A DNA stretch of 64,000 bases from Scoparia ambigualis (taxonomy: Eukaryota; Arthropoda; Insecta; Lepidoptera; Crambidae). The notes under the pieces are model-generated. The model did not search any database and was not told the origin of the DNA. It saw nothing but the letters and a program-made list of their open reading frames with translations. The stretch covers positions 13,421,081 to 13,485,080 of the forward strand of contig OY992525.1 of NCBI GenBank assembly GCA_963921215.1. Reading direction: 5' to 3'. Each line of letters opens with the position of its first letter. Position 1 is the first letter of the stretch. Position numbers and translations under genes: made by a program. Positions 63,640 to 64,000 of this stretch are shown here, piece by piece.

Positions 63640-64000
63640 TAATTGTTATTTTGCAAGTATTGGATATAACTATTTAAAATACGATAAATTAAGTACAAAC
63701 TACCAAAATGTTCGTGGTCTGCGTACCAAAACTTACGACTTTCTACGTTGTACATTCAATGTAGCGATTATGATATTATTGTACAATCAGAAACATGGTT
63801 AAATTCCTCTGTTCATAGCAATGAGCTATTTGACTGCAGATATCTTGTGTATAGAAGAGATAGAGAAAGTTCTAGTTTACATCGACACATGGACGGCGGC
63901 GGTGGAGTTTTAATAGCCGTGAAGAGAACTATAAAATCTAGGGGAATGCATTGTTGGGAGTCGAACTGTGAAGATTTATGGGTACTTCTTGACGTTTCTT
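63640..64000 (+). pseudogene. LINE ORF2, endonuclease start (cut by window end)
   Basis: The LINE endonuclease begins with YQNVRGLRTKTYDF (about 63695-63740), the usual opening with the catalytic Asn. A frameshift near 63770 leads to YDIIVQSETWLNSSVHSNE (catalytic-region Glu), then RRDRESSS and GGGGVLIAVKR. Open to the window edge. ORF2 would go on to RT beyond 64000. Confidence 0.78.

Larger units (their letters stand above)
60990..63640 (+). pseudogene. LINE ORF1 with two insertions
   Basis: ORF1 of the terminal LINE, an RNA-binding protein. A PHD-like finger end (KWKCPSC, near 61116) and SSKSDTT follow MPSHGDAVLW at 60992. The frame meets the Tc1-like element at REDV (61257) and resumes as QDIIQSVIQTEIGS at 62222. 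The coiled-coil part (62264-62500) is rich in heptads (DLQEENSKLKSTVEDLCSRL). A frameshift near 62520 leads to the RRM-like/FP-C part (62523-62715: NIYTIVKQLGTAVGCEV, PRSIIAQLASPRLRDQLLA), then a stop. A repeat splits it near 62820. It ends with GYKFFWVRSGRVFVRK and DAPFILIKN (63500-63600) in yet another frame. Several disruptions, so inactive. Confidence 0.72.
60990..64000 (+). mobile_element. CR1/jockey-like LINE running off the window
   Basis: ORF1 pieces (about 60990-61250, 62222-62810 and 63450-63600) and the start of ORF2 (63640 onward) lie in order on the plus strand, interrupted by a Tc1-like element (61259-62219) and a dispersed repeat (62822-63460). The element continues past 64000. 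Confidence 0.75.

Overview
This is an insect nuclear genome segment, most likely from a moth or butterfly. It has no rRNA, operons or convincing host gene. It is AT-rich and built almost entirely from transposable elements of the kinds common in Lepidoptera: tRNA-headed SINEs, CR1/jockey-like, RTE and Penelope-like retroelements, Ty3/Gypsy and BEL/Pao LTR elements, mariner, Tc1, other TIR elements, a Helitron end and Polinton/Maverick remnants. The Lepidoptera call rests on repeat families I recognise, not on a search.

Left part (1-8.7 kb): a decayed BEL/Pao gag piece, a SINE fragment, a tandem duplication of about 262 bp, then a degenerate Ty3/Gypsy element (2972-8722) whose zinc-knuckle region is split by a TIR element. 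Next (about 8.9-20.45 kb) lies the remnant of a Polinton/Maverick-type virus-like transposon. A protein-primed family-B DNA polymerase is on the plus strand. Convergent to it, on the minus strand, are a packaging ATPase, a conserved Polinton protein (X), a small protein (Y), a retroviral-type integrase, a double-jelly-roll major capsid protein and an exonuclease-like protein. Three neighbouring pairs in this cluster overlap by exactly ATGA. Two more fragments of the same gene set lie at 33.4-34.1 kb and 47.6-48.4 kb.

Middle part (20.6-32.6 kb): a LINE piece carrying a Penelope-like tail, then a CR1/jockey-like LINE interrupted by a short LTR element with repeated tRNA-Trp primer sites and by a second LINE that itself holds MITEs. 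An intact-looking BEL/Pao element (34819-42744) follows. It has two 439-bp LTRs that look identical, a 5-bp target duplication, a gag ORF, and a pol frame separated from gag only by one in-frame UGA.

Right part (45-64 kb): a mariner with an inactivated transposase; two incomplete BEL/Pao copies in opposite orientation that could form a long hairpin transcript; fragments of RTE LINE, envelope, Penelope-like and gag sequence; a 3.7-kb TIR transposon with a SINE inside; further SINEs; a Helitron end; and a CR1-like LINE running off the window and interrupted by two DNA elements.

The density and nesting of broken copies beside one young element resembles a heterochromatic or piRNA-cluster-like region, which is an inference. 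Except for the 34.8-42.7 kb BEL/Pao element, almost every coding region carries stops or frameshifts. Boundaries of degraded elements are estimates by eye.
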